NCBI GenBank assembly: GCA_947501045.1
Contig: CANMUI010000001.1
Span: 682,001 to 746,000 of the forward strand
Reading direction: 5' to 3'
Source: an uncultured Psychrobacter sp.
GTDB lineage: Bacteria > Pseudomonadota > Gammaproteobacteria > Pseudomonadales > Moraxellaceae
Length of the DNA stretch: 64,000 nt
Positions 45,668 to 54,072 of this stretch are shown here, one piece after another (the first letter of the stretch is position 1; every line of letters begins with the position of its first letter). The translations under genes and the position numbers were made by a program. The notes under the pieces were generated by a model. It searched no databases and had not been told where the DNA came from. It was given only the letters and a program-made list of their open reading frames with translations.

Positions 45668-46732
45668 ATGCAACTACGCAATGACTTTGCCACTCATATT
45701 AGTGAGCTTAATAATCCTATAGAGCGTCCATACAGTCAGCTTATAGATAAGACGCTACTGAGCGATCATGAAAGTGATATCGACTATCTTAATAGAGAAA
45801 TCCATAATATAAACCCTGATTACCTTACCTTTTTCCCCGCTTACTTTTGGTATTTTTATTTTATTGTTGGATGGGTTTACGTATCAGCTTTGTTCCTATC
45901 TAATTTTATCTATGATGACATTACTTACGTTTACGTTAGACCTGAAGGATGGGGTTTAATAAACATTGTAGGTACAATACTTTATTTATTAGCAGCGGGA
46001 ATACCTCTGCTTTTGATCCTCTATCAATTCATTACCAAGAAACCGTTTCGCACCCAATACTACTTTTTAAAAAAAGAGCAAAAGATAGCTTATTACTACC
46101 GTCCACTATGGAAAATCAGACAACCTTATGAGCTTAAAATAGTGGATTACAAAGACGTCCATCCAGACCTACATCAAGACAAAGGCAATCGGGCTTATAC
46201 ACCGCTTAACTTGTATGTCGCCGATCCTGAGACCGGAGATATCACCCATCATCTAAAGCTTGAAGACTATAACGTCAATCCACGCGTGCAATGGGCGTTT
46301 ATTCGCACCTATATGGAAAGTTCAAGTGAAGCGCTACCGATAGATTCAAAGCTATGTCAGGCTTATCCTACTGATACTAGCAAATCATTATTTGCCTGTA
46401 GCGATATTATTTATCGAAGAGAGGGTTCTATAAACACAAAACATAGTGGGGAAACCGTTATTGCCATGCTAGCTATAGGTTCAGTATATGTTTTAGGGAA
46501 CTTATTTCACGGCAGTCACTATCAATGCGTCAAACGAGCCATCTTACATCCTGACGTGCAAAAGCTGCTGACATGGGACGGTCAAGATAACCCGTATCCC
46601 ATTCAGCCTATTACACCAGAAGCACAGAGGGCATTTCAAGGTAAAAACTGGCAAGTGAACTTACGCTGGATCATAGCGATTGCGATTAACGTCAGTTTGT
46701 TTGCTTGGGCTGTGGTGGCTTATAATAGTTGA
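45668..46732 (+). CDS. Polytopic membrane protein, candidate T6SS immunity, paralog 1
   Basis: A 354-residue protein with four predicted membrane helices (about 50-80, 95-122, 258-280, 333-352) and a hydrophilic domain between helices 2 and 3 that contains RTQYYFLKKEQKIAYYYRPLW. I do not recognise a named family. It starts 10 bases after the effector stop, and a paralog follows immediately, the pattern expected for duplicated immunity genes. A membrane immunity protein fits a pore-forming toxin such as VasX (TsiV2 is also a membrane protein). DNA of the segment 45869-45949 is nearly identical to that in paralog 2 although the flanks differ. Function is inferred from position only. Confidence 0.75.
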   Translation: MQLRNDFATHISELNNPIERPYSQLIDKTLLSDHESDIDYLNREIHNINPDYLTFFPAYFWYFYFIVGWVYVSALFLSNFIYDDITYVYVRPEGWGLINIVGTILYLLAAGIPLLLILYQFITKKPFRTQYYFLKKEQKIAYYYRPLWKIRQPYELKIVDYKDVHPDLHQDKGNRAYTPLNLYVADPETGDITHHLKLEDYNVNPRVQWAFIRTYMESSSEALPIDSKLCQAYPTDTSKSLFACSDIIYRREGSINTKHSGETVIAMLAIGSVYVLGNLFHGSHYQCVKRAILHPDVQKLLTWDGQDNPYPIQPITPEAQRAFQGKNWQVNLRWIIAIAINVSLFAWAVVAYNS

Positions 46733-46751
46733 TGGGAATTAAGATAAATCA

Positions 46752-47846
46752 ATGATTGAAGACAAGCACAGTCAATTTGCCAAACACATTAATGAGCTGC
46801 AAGAAGTTCTTGAAAGCCCTTACAGTAGCGAAATAGATAAAGCATTATTAAAAGATAGCGAGGATATCGAGCACCTAAATAAAGAGATTGCCGATGTTAA
46901 CCCTGACTATATCACCTTTATACCCAGTTACTTTTGGTATTGGTATTTTGGAATAGGATGGGTTTACGTATCAGCTTTGTTCCTATCTAATTTTATCTAT
47001 GATGACATTACTTACGTGTACGTTAGACCTGAAGGGTGGGGATTGATTAATATTATAGGTACATTACTTTATCTTGTGGCAGCGGGTATACCTATCTTCG
47101 TACTCCTTTATCAGTTTATTAAAAAACATCCATACCGCATTCAATATTATTTTTTAAAAAAAGAGCAGAAAGTAGCCTACTACTATCGACCCTCACTACA
47201 GTTTTTTAAACCTTTTGAGTTAAAAGTAGTAAATTATAAAGACCTCATTCCTGAAATACACACAATCAAACAAAATACCGCTTATACGCCGCTAAACTTA
47301 TACATTGCAGATCCTAAGACAGGAGATATTACTCATCATATAAAACCGCATGATGTCAGTGTTGACCCACGTGTGCATTGGGCATTTATACGTACCTATA
47401 TGGAAAGCGATGCCACCGAATTACCGATAGATCCTGAGCTCTGTGAGGCTTATCCAGCTGATACCAGTAAATCACTATTTGCATGTAGCGATATCGTCTT
47501 TCGTAAATACGGTATTCTTAATACGCAGCATTCAGGTGGTGGCGGTATTGTTATGCTTATCGCCAGTGGCTTTTATGCATTAGGATATCTGTTGCAAGGA
47601 AACAATTATCAAACTGCTAAGCAAGCTATCTCACATCCTGATGTACAAAAGCTACTCACATGGGACGGTCAAAACAACCCGTATCCCATTCAGCCCATCA
47701 CGCCAGAAGCACAGAGAGCCTTCGAGGGTAAAAACTGGCAAGTGAATATCAGATGGATAGTAGCGATTGTCATTAACGTCAGTCTATTCGCTTGGGCTGT
47801 GGTGAGCTATGCTGAAGAAACCGTACACCTAAACTTGGTAAACTAA
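46752..47846 (+). CDS. Polytopic membrane protein, candidate T6SS immunity, paralog 2 (C-terminus altered by IS)
   Basis: Second tandem copy, 364 residues, same topology and block order as paralog 1 (GWVYVSALFLSNFIYDDITYVYVRPEGWG; DPRVHWAFIRTYMES; NPYPIQPITPEAQRAFEGKNWQVN). The last native residues are AWAVVSY. After that, translation runs on through about 13 residues (AEETVHLNLVN) that belong to the left end of the inserted IS3 element, replacing the usual short tail (A/VAYNS). The final membrane helix is probably still complete, so it may be functional. It lies 19 bases after paralog 1. Confidence 0.75.
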   Translation: MIEDKHSQFAKHINELQEVLESPYSSEIDKALLKDSEDIEHLNKEIADVNPDYITFIPSYFWYWYFGIGWVYVSALFLSNFIYDDITYVYVRPEGWGLINIIGTLLYLVAAGIPIFVLLYQFIKKHPYRIQYYFLKKEQKVAYYYRPSLQFFKPFELKVVNYKDLIPEIHTIKQNTAYTPLNLYIADPKTGDITHHIKPHDVSVDPRVHWAFIRTYMESDATELPIDPELCEAYPADTSKSLFACSDIVFRKYGILNTQHSGGGGIVMLIASGFYALGYLLQGNNYQTAKQAISHPDVQKLLTWDGQNNPYPIQPITPEAQRAFEGKNWQVNIRWIVAIVINVSLFAWAVVSYAEETVHLNLVN

Positions 47847-47867
47847 CGACTCAACGAGGAGTTTACC

Positions 47868-48167
47868 ATGACCAAGAAAGTAAGAACCTACAGTGACGAG
47901 TTTAAAGCTGAAGCTGTCAAGAAGATAGCAGATAATAATGGCAATATCTCAGCTACTGCAAAGCAGTTAGGTATTGCCATGCAAACGCTATCAAACTGGC
48001 ATAACAAAGCCAATCAAGGCAAGCTTGTCGGCACAGAGCAATATGATCCTGATCTTATGAGTGCTCTTCAAGAAATAAAGCAGCTCAAGCGTCAGCTAAA
48101 AGTGGCTGAAGAGGAGCGCGAAATTCTAAAAAAGGCCACCGCGTACTTCGCGAAAAACAGTCCGTAA
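47868..48167 (+). CDS. IS3-family transposase OrfA
   Basis: A 99-residue protein with an N-terminal helix-turn-helix (SDEFKAEAVKKIADNNGNISATAKQLGIAMQTLSNW) and a C-terminal leucine-zipper-like helix (LQEIKQLKRQLKVAEEEREILKKATAYFA). A GAGGAG sits before the ATG. The end KKATAYFAKNSP is encoded by AAAAAAGG and GAAAAAC, slippery A-rich runs, from which IS3 elements shift frame by -1 into orfB to make the transposase fusion. The frame is intact. Confidence 0.88.
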   Translation: MTKKVRTYSDEFKAEAVKKIADNNGNISATAKQLGIAMQTLSNWHNKANQGKLVGTEQYDPDLMSALQEIKQLKRQLKVAEEEREILKKATAYFAKNSP

Positions 48168-49033
48168 AGTACGCCTTTATCAAAGACAATCAGCAGGTAT
48201 TTAGCACCACTACTATGTGCCGTGTACTAAGCGTTAAACCCTCAAGCTATTATAACTGGCTGGGTCGTGATATCAGCGATCAACAGATACACCGTAACCA
48301 CTCTGAGCTGTTGGTTAAAGCGGCTCACAGTGAAATGAAAGAACGTTATGGCGTAGATCGATTGCATGCTCATCTAAGCAAACAAGGCCACAACATTAGC
48401 CTGTATATGGTAAGAAGCATCAAAGAGGAACACGGCATCAAATGCCGTCGTCATAAGCGCTTTAAAGTCACTACGGACTCAAACCACAACAAGCTGGTCT
48501 ATGACAATGTTTTAGATCAGAGGTTTGACGCTAAGCGTCCTAACGAAGCATGGGTCAGCGACATGACCTATATCTAGACTGCTGAGGGCTGGTTATATTT
48601 GGCAGGAGTGAAAGATTTATACACTAAAGAGCTTGTCGGTTACGCCATCAACAAACGCATGACTGCTGACTTAGTTTGCAATGCATTAAATATGGCAATC
48701 AAACACAAACGACCTAATAAAGAACTAGTTGTACACTCTGACAGAGGCAGTCAATACTGTAGCCATGCCTATCACAAAATCATCAAGCAGCATCAGTTTA
48801 TAGGCTCAATGAGTGGCAAGGGCAACTGCTTCGATAACGCACCCATAGAAAGCTTCTGGGGCGTATTAAAGAATGAGCTGGTATATCATAAGGATTACAA
48901 AACCAGATTTACAGCCATAAACGATATCATTGGATATATTGAGCTTTATTACAACCAGACGAGGATTCAAGAGAGCTTGGGCTATAAATCGCCAAGACAG
49001 GTGTGGTTTGATTATTATCGTCAAGCTGCGTAA
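48131..49033 (+). pseudogene. IS3-family transposase OrfB, interrupted by an amber stop
   Basis: The DDE integrase half, in one frame from about 48131 to 49033 but cut by TAG at 48575-48577. The first catalytic Asp (in WVSDMTYI) lies just before the stop; after it come EGWLYLAGVKDLYT, the second Asp in VVHSDRGSQYCS and the Glu in NAPIESFWGVLKNEL. The usual residue after TYI in this family is Trp or Pro, so TGG to TAG is a simple explanation. The rest of the frame is open, which shows recent decay. Independent translation of the first part could begin at 48215. Confidence 0.85.
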
Positions 49034-49076
49034 CTAAAATCTCCCAAGTTTAACTGTACGGATTTGACGGCAGGGG

Positions 49077-49637
49077 TCAAATCTTGAATCTCTTAACTTA
49101 CATATTACTGACAAGCAAACAGATGAACTATTGCATTCAATTAAGTTTGATGACATGCGACTCAACCCCTACGACCAATGGGCGTTTATCCGCACTTATA
49201 TGGAACGTCCAGCAGACGAGCTGCCATTGAACCCTGAGTTTGCGCAAGCGTGCCCAACTGATATGAGCCAATCCTTATTCGCCTGTAGCGACATTGCTCA
49301 GGCTTCCAAAGAGTACTACCACAAAAACCCTACTCACGAGTTTCGTCTTGGTGATTGGCTACGAGCCTGTACAGTTAGCTTTTTAGACCTAGCCGAGGGC
49401 AATATCTATCAATCCAGTGCCAATCCTGCTTTGCATCCTGAGGTACAACGTCGACTCATGTGGGATGGTCAAAATAACCCATATAATATTTTACCTGTCA
49501 CAGCAGAGCGTCAAGCCGCCTTTGCAAACCAAAATCAAGCGGTCAAACTGAAATGGTATTCAGGCATTGCGGTCAATGCGACGTGGTTTATTGGGTCTAT
49601 ATTATTTGTCATGCTGGTGGTTGCTTATAATAGTTGA
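49077..49637 (+). pseudogene. Truncated third copy of the immunity-like membrane protein
   Basis: Frame from the IS right end (SNLESLNLHITDKQTDELLHSIKF) through NPYDQWAFIRTYMERPADELPL, SLFACSDIAQAS, WDGQNNPYNILPVTAERQAAF to VVAYNS. It corresponds to residues about 175-354 of paralog 1, with the N-terminal half and first two membrane helices absent. There is no good start; the first TTG (49131) or ATG (49155) lack ribosome sites. The matching N-terminal half is not on the other side of the IS, so sequence has been deleted. Confidence 0.85.
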
Positions 49638-49652
49638 GATTGAGATAACATC

Positions 49653-49721
49653 ATGCAACTACGCAACGACTTTGCCACCCATATCAGTAAACTTTATGAT
49701 CCCTTAGAGCGTCCTAATTAA
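49653..49721 (+). pseudogene. 22-codon stub of a fourth immunity-like copy
   Basis: ATG at 49653 with the same leader GATAACATC as paralog 1 encodes MQLRNDFATHISKLYDPLERPN then TAA. The first 18 codons nearly match paralog 1 (MQLRNDFATHISELNNPIERP). Homology ends abruptly at 49716, marking a deletion junction with the allantoin region. Confidence 0.85.
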
Positions 49722-49732
49722 AATAACAAATA

Positions 49733-49763
49733 CCAAAAAACCAGCTAATCTCAGTCAGCTGGC
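49733..49763 (-). terminator. Terminator of the allantoin operon
   Basis: On the minus strand CCAGCTGACTGAGATTAGCTGG forms a six-base-pair stem followed by TTTTTT. It lies 33 bases after the allA stop. Confidence 0.75.
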
Positions 49764-49795
49764 TTAGATGTAAAATAAGTTTTAAATAACACTAG

Positions 49796-50332
49796 TTAGG
49801 CTGAAGTCTGCTCACCCTCAAGCTCAACAAACACATGCCAATCATTAATATCTAGCTCATGGCAATTGTTTCCTTCGCCGTGGATACGGTCAATCACCAA
49901 AAAGTCAGAATCACGATCAAGCGCCAGTAGCGGATGATGCCAAACGTTAGCATCGTACTGCACGCCTTGATGCGACTTGGCATAAAATACTTCTAGATCA
50001 GCAGCAGACTGCGGCGGCTCGCCTTTGGGAGCGACGACGACGACATAGTCCTGACCATTCATCGAAAAGAACGCTTGCGAGCCGAACGGGTGGTATTCCA
50101 TGACCGATAGCGCAATAGGTACTTCGCGCTTTTTGGCGCGAAAGATACTCATGCCGACACTGCCGCCATCAAGCTCACATTCAGCGATAGCATGATGGCG
50201 CGTGGCATAGCCATTATTAATCACATAGCTGTTATCAGCTGTTTGCTCTTGTTCATCATACGGTTCAATGACCGCGCCAAAGGGCGCGAACGCCGCTTTG
50301 GTTAAAGGTTTTGCAACTATCGTAGTACTCAT
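49796..50332 (-). CDS. allA: Ureidoglycolate lyase
   Basis: A 178-residue cytosolic enzyme that cleaves (S)-ureidoglycolate to glyoxylate and urea. Family blocks FAPFGAVIEP near the start, the HHAIAECELDGG segment, YHPFGSQAFFSM and NVWHHPLLALDRDSDFLVIDR at the end are clear. It is the last gene of the four-gene minus-strand operon that starts with the NCS1 transporter, 13 bases after the ureidoglycine aminohydrolase gene, so its substrate is delivered by that gene's product. Confidence 0.93.
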   Translation of the reverse strand: MSTTIVAKPLTKAAFAPFGAVIEPYDEQEQTADNSYVINNGYATRHHAIAECELDGGSVGMSIFRAKKREVPIALSVMEYHPFGSQAFFSMNGQDYVVVVAPKGEPPQSAADLEVFYAKSHQGVQYDANVWHHPLLALDRDSDFLVIDRIHGEGNNCHELDINDWHVFVELEGEQTSA

Positions 50333-50345
50333 AAATTCCTCTTAC

Positions 50346-51182
50346 TTATCGTTCTGGGCGAATAAACGGCATATGTCTATTCACGTCTTTGTATAGTAAG
50401 TATCTAAAAGGGCCAGGTCCGCCAGCGTAGCAAGATTGTGGGCAAAACGCGCGCAGCCACATAAAATCCCCCGCCTCAACTTCGACCCATTCAGCGTTTA
50501 AGTGGTATACCGCTTTACCTTCTAGGACATACAAGCCATGCTCCATCACATGAGTTTCATCAAATGGAATTACGCCGCCCGGCTGGAAAGTGACGATATT
50601 GACATGCATATCGTGACGCATATCTGACTGCTCGGTAAAACGGGTGGTTTTCCAGACGCCATTGGTGTCCGGCATCTCAATAGCTTCGACCTCATGATCG
50701 CTGGTGACAAAGGCTTCGGGTACATCAACTCCGTCTACGAATTGATAAGCTTTACGGATCCAGTGGAATTTAACGTGCTTGTCGCTATTGTTTTTCAATG
50801 TCCATTGACATCCGGGTGGTAAAAAAGCATAGCCACCCGCTTCCATATGATGCGCATCCCCTTCGATAGTGATATCCATCTCACCTTCAACAACAAATAA
50901 CACGCCTTCCGCTTTTGCGTCCAGCTCAGGTTTCTCAGAGCCGCCATTAGGCTCCACTTCAACGATGTACTGTGAAAAGGTTTCTGCAAAACCGGTTAAA
51001 GGACGGGCGATCACCCACATGCGCATGCCTTCCCAAAACGGCAGGTAGCTAATGACAATGTCGGTTAGGACACGTTTGGGAATAATGGCATAAGCTTCGG
51101 TGAAGATAGCACGATCAGATAGGAGCTGGGTTTGCGGCGGTAAGCCGCCAGTTGGTGCGTAATAAGTACTTTTTTTTGACAT
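50346..51182 (-). CDS. allE: (S)-ureidoglycine aminohydrolase
   Basis: Bicupin enzyme of 278 residues that releases ammonia from (S)-ureidoglycine to form ureidoglycolate. The two cupin halves are visible: VEGEMDITIEGDAHHMEAGGYAFLPPGCQWTL and HVMEHGLYVLEGKAVYHLNAEWVEVEAGDFMW, with metal-ligand Glu/His residues in the second. The family has often been labelled bifunctional allantoicase, but the allantoicase label is a historical misnomer. It sits between puuE and allA, 61 bases after the former. Confidence 0.9.
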   Translation of the reverse strand: MSKKSTYYAPTGGLPPQTQLLSDRAIFTEAYAIIPKRVLTDIVISYLPFWEGMRMWVIARPLTGFAETFSQYIVEVEPNGGSEKPELDAKAEGVLFVVEGEMDITIEGDAHHMEAGGYAFLPPGCQWTLKNNSDKHVKFHWIRKAYQFVDGVDVPEAFVTSDHEVEAIEMPDTNGVWKTTRFTEQSDMRHDMHVNIVTFQPGGVIPFDETHVMEHGLYVLEGKAVYHLNAEWVEVEAGDFMWLRAFCPQSCYAGGPGPFRYLLYKDVNRHMPFIRPER

Positions 51183-51243
51183 GGTTAATAATCCTTAGTG
51201 GTGTTGTGCCGCGATGAATTTGGGTCTGAGAGCATGGCCAAAG

Positions 51244-52236
51244 TTACATCCAGTTGGCGGTATTGTCGTGAGTGGCTGGATGATTTTCGTACCAGTGTTT
51301 GGCGATCTCATCACGGCGACAGATCCAAACGTCAGGCTTACTGGTGATATATTGTAAGAATTTTTTGAGAGCTCCAATGCGCCCAGCACGGCCGATAATT
51401 CGGCAATGCAAGCCTATAGTGAGCATCTTGGGCGCGTTTTTGCCGTCTTTGGCTCCTTCCTCATAAAGCGTATCAAAGCTGTCTTTGAGATACTGATAAA
51501 AAGGCTCAGCGTTAGTGAATCCAGGACTGGATGAAAAACGCATATCGTTAGTCTCTAAAGTATAAGGAATAACCAAATGCGGCCTGCGCGATATTTTATC
51601 GCCATCCTCTGCTTTGACGCTTAGCCAGTAGGGTAGCTCATCAGCATAGGAGTCAGAGTCATAACTATAGCCGCCTTGCTCCACGACCAGCTCACGAGTA
51701 TTGGGGCTATCACGTCCGGTGTACCAGCCAAGTGGCTGTTTGCCCAGCATACGCTCAAAAATTTCGGTGGCACGGCGAACATGTTCGCGCTCTGTTTCGC
51801 GGTACATATATTGATAAGTAATCCAGCGCAGGCCATGACTTGCCACTTCATGACCATCTTCTAGTACGCGCTCAATGATATGTGGCGTTTTCTCAGCAGC
51901 AGCGGCGCAAGTGAAGGTGGTAATAGGTAAACCATACTCTTTGAACACATCCAATACTCGCCAAACGCCAACGCGGCTACCATATTCAAAAGCGGATTCG
52001 ATAGACTGATGACGATTGCTAAATGAAGGCGTGCCTAGGATATCAGACAAAAACCGTTCTGATTCGCCATCACCGTGCATCACACTGTTCTCCGCACCCT
52101 CTTCGATATTCAGGACGAACTGGACAGCGATTTTAGCGCCGCCTGGCCAGTTAGCTTTTGGCGGATTATCAGCATAACCTTTTAGGTCACGAGGATAGGT
52201 CGATAGATCAAAGTCGCTGGTTACTTTTTGGGTCAT
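51244..52236 (-). CDS. puuE: Allantoinase, polysaccharide-deacetylase type
   Basis: Cofactor-independent allantoinase of 330 residues, of the NodB-like carbohydrate esterase 4 fold. It hydrolyses (S)-allantoin to allantoate. Landmarks are STYPRDLKGYADNPPKANWPGGAKIAVQFVLN, GVWRVLDVFKEYGLPITTFTCA, HEVASHGLRWI and GLHCRIIGRAGRI near the end. It is unrelated to the metal-dependent AllB type. It follows the NCS1 transporter by 90 bases and precedes allE. Confidence 0.93.
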   Translation of the reverse strand: MTQKVTSDFDLSTYPRDLKGYADNPPKANWPGGAKIAVQFVLNIEEGAENSVMHGDGESERFLSDILGTPSFSNRHQSIESAFEYGSRVGVWRVLDVFKEYGLPITTFTCAAAAEKTPHIIERVLEDGHEVASHGLRWITYQYMYRETEREHVRRATEIFERMLGKQPLGWYTGRDSPNTRELVVEQGGYSYDSDSYADELPYWLSVKAEDGDKISRRPHLVIPYTLETNDMRFSSSPGFTNAEPFYQYLKDSFDTLYEEGAKDGKNAPKMLTIGLHCRIIGRAGRIGALKKFLQYITSKPDVWICRRDEIAKHWYENHPATHDNTANWM

Positions 52237-52326
52237 AGTATTTTCCTTTATAAATACCTTTTTAGTTTTGGGTTATTTCTGTTCTGTGTATAAAAATAAA
52301 TTTGCTAGGTTTTAAAGTTAAACTAA

Positions 52327-53853
52327 CTATTTTTGTACTAAAGTTTTATTAAGCTCAACACCGTATTTATGCATGAGTAGCCAATAAACGATACCGCCCA
52401 AGGCTGCACCCAATAAGAAACCATAACCTTCAAACTTCGCTAGACTTGGGACTAGTACGGTCGCTACAGAAAATAAGGCACCGATAGCAAAAGCGATCAA
52501 ACCGCGAATATTCCAGCCTTTAGTATAATAATAAGCGCCCGTTGGCTGCGCTGAGAACAAGTCATTCATATTAATTTTTTGGCGTCTGATAATGTAATAA
52601 TCAATGACCAAAATACCAAAGAAAGGGGCAATAATAGCACCGACGACGTTAACAAAACCGACAATACCAATTTTACTAATGACTGATAACCAAAGCGCGC
52701 CAACGAAAAAAGCAATCACTGCAGTAATTAAGCCGCCGCGACGAAAGTTAATATGCTTAGGAAATAAGTTAGCCAAGTCATAAGCCGGCGGGATGAAGTT
52801 GGCGACCATATTAATACCAACGGTTGCCGCGAAAAATGTCAAAGCAGCAACGATAGTTAAAGGTAGAGAGTCGACGCGCTCAACGATATCTGATGGGTTG
52901 GTTAATGCTTCTCCAAATAGTACTAACGTGCCAGCGGTAATAATCAAGGCAATAAAGGAGAAGAACACCATATTTACCGGCAGGCCAAGTAAGTTACCTT
53001 TACGCATATCACGCTCGCTGCATAAGAAGCGTGAGAAGTCGCCAAAGTTAATCACCACAGCAGCAAAATATGCGACCATCGTTCCCACAATAGCGGTAAA
53101 GGCTTGAATAGAAGTACCCGCATAGTCGCTACCGCCCGTAAAGATAGAGTTAATCGCTGGTATCAGCTCTGAACCTGATTGATACCATATCATTCCCATC
53201 AAAATCACCATGACCACATACACCAGCGGCCCTGCCCAGTTTAAAAAGTGCTTGATAGGTTCGATACCAGCCCAAAACAGCATAATCTGAAATATCCAGA
53301 CGATGACAAAGGCCAACCACGCAGTACCATTAAGACCTAAAAAAGTGCTATCTGAGCTGCCCATAAACACGGCTAACAAAATAGCTACCGCCGTTGAGGC
53401 AAAGTAGGTCTGCACCCCGTACCAAAAAATCCCGATAATAGCTCGTAGTACAGCAGGTAGATTGGCACCATTTATACCCATGCTGGCACGTATCAGTACT
53501 GGAAAAGGCACCCCATATTTGACACTAGGTTTGCCCGTTAAATTCACCATAAACATAACAATAAAGCCGGCACAAATAATAGCGGCCATTACCCACCAAC
53601 CACTAAGACCGTAGCTTAAAAAAAGAGAGGCGGCAAGGGTATAACCAAATAGGCTTTGGATGTCATTGGACCAGACATTAAATATCGAAAACCAGCCCCA
53701 GTTGCGCTCTTCTGCTTGCAAAGGCGCTAAATCATCATTGTAGAGTCTGGAGTTTTTGCGTTCTTGATCAAAGGTGTTGCAATCATAGAGTGTGCTGTTT
53801 TGCGCTTTGAGTTGCTGCTTTGAGAGCACAGTCCCTTCATTTATAATAGACAT
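52327..53853 (-). CDS. NCS1-family transporter, likely allantoin permease
   Basis: Inner-membrane symporter of 508 residues with twelve predicted helices. The start at 53853 has AGGAAG six bases upstream; earlier in-frame ATGs do not. The N-terminal consensus with RLYNDDLAPL, NWGWFSIFNVWSNDIQSLFGYTLA and SVKYGVPFPVLIRASMG is typical of NCS1 (PucI, Mhp1, FUI-type). First position in the allantoin operon suggests allantoin as substrate, though hydantoin, uracil or cytosine are handled by relatives. Its upstream region has a partial TGACCA operator at about 53915. Confidence 0.87.
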   Translation of the reverse strand: MSIINEGTVLSKQQLKAQNSTLYDCNTFDQERKNSRLYNDDLAPLQAEERNWGWFSIFNVWSNDIQSLFGYTLAASLFLSYGLSGWWVMAAIICAGFIVMFMVNLTGKPSVKYGVPFPVLIRASMGINGANLPAVLRAIIGIFWYGVQTYFASTAVAILLAVFMGSSDSTFLGLNGTAWLAFVIVWIFQIMLFWAGIEPIKHFLNWAGPLVYVVMVILMGMIWYQSGSELIPAINSIFTGGSDYAGTSIQAFTAIVGTMVAYFAAVVINFGDFSRFLCSERDMRKGNLLGLPVNMVFFSFIALIITAGTLVLFGEALTNPSDIVERVDSLPLTIVAALTFFAATVGINMVANFIPPAYDLANLFPKHINFRRGGLITAVIAFFVGALWLSVISKIGIVGFVNVVGAIIAPFFGILVIDYYIIRRQKINMNDLFSAQPTGAYYYTKGWNIRGLIAFAIGALFSVATVLVPSLAKFEGYGFLLGAALGGIVYWLLMHKYGVELNKTLVQK

Positions 53854-53910
53854 CCTGTCTTCCTTGTAGCCCGTGATAAGTGTCATCAAATCTACCTTCA
53901 CTGTAGGGAT

Positions 53911-53927
53911 ACCAAATCATTTGGTCA
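53911..53927. promoter_or_regulatory. Partial RutR-like operator upstream of the NCS1 transporter
   Basis: ACCAAATCATTTGGT is a perfect odd-length palindrome, extended by TGACCA on the minus strand. Compared with the other two sites it has one perfect half and a variant second half. It lies about 60 bases before the transporter start. Confidence 0.5.
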
Positions 53928-54072
53928 AGAAAATTTTTAATTTATGCTCATAAATATAGGCGTGTCTATTAAAAACCCAGCAAAATTAAGAACAGTACAG
54001 TTAAAATAAATGCTCTTCGAATGAGAATAAGCACATGATAACGATGCGCTCGTTACCACATGCTACATAAGA

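Larger units (their letters stand above)
47813..49067 (+). mobile_element. Decayed IS3-family element, ends approximate
   Basis: About 1.25 kb holding orfA and orfB, the size of IS3-family elements. The ends have imperfect inverted repeats: CCGTACAccTAAACTTGG at the left (from 47821) and CCGTACAgtTAAACTTGG read on the minus strand at the right (near 49045-49061). Exact tips and target duplication are not clear; the right end runs into TGACGGCAGGGGTCA. It sits within the tandem immunity array and is not mobile if the orfB stop is real. Confidence 0.8.

Noticed and set aside
49131..49637. Independent 168-residue protein
   Set aside because: Homology to the immunity-like paralogs begins upstream of it at the IS edge and there is no usable start, so it is a truncated copy.
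50346..51182. Allantoicase activity for the bicupin protein
   Set aside because: The family carries this label historically, but the double-cupin fold corresponds to ureidoglycine aminohydrolase; true allantoicase has a different fold.
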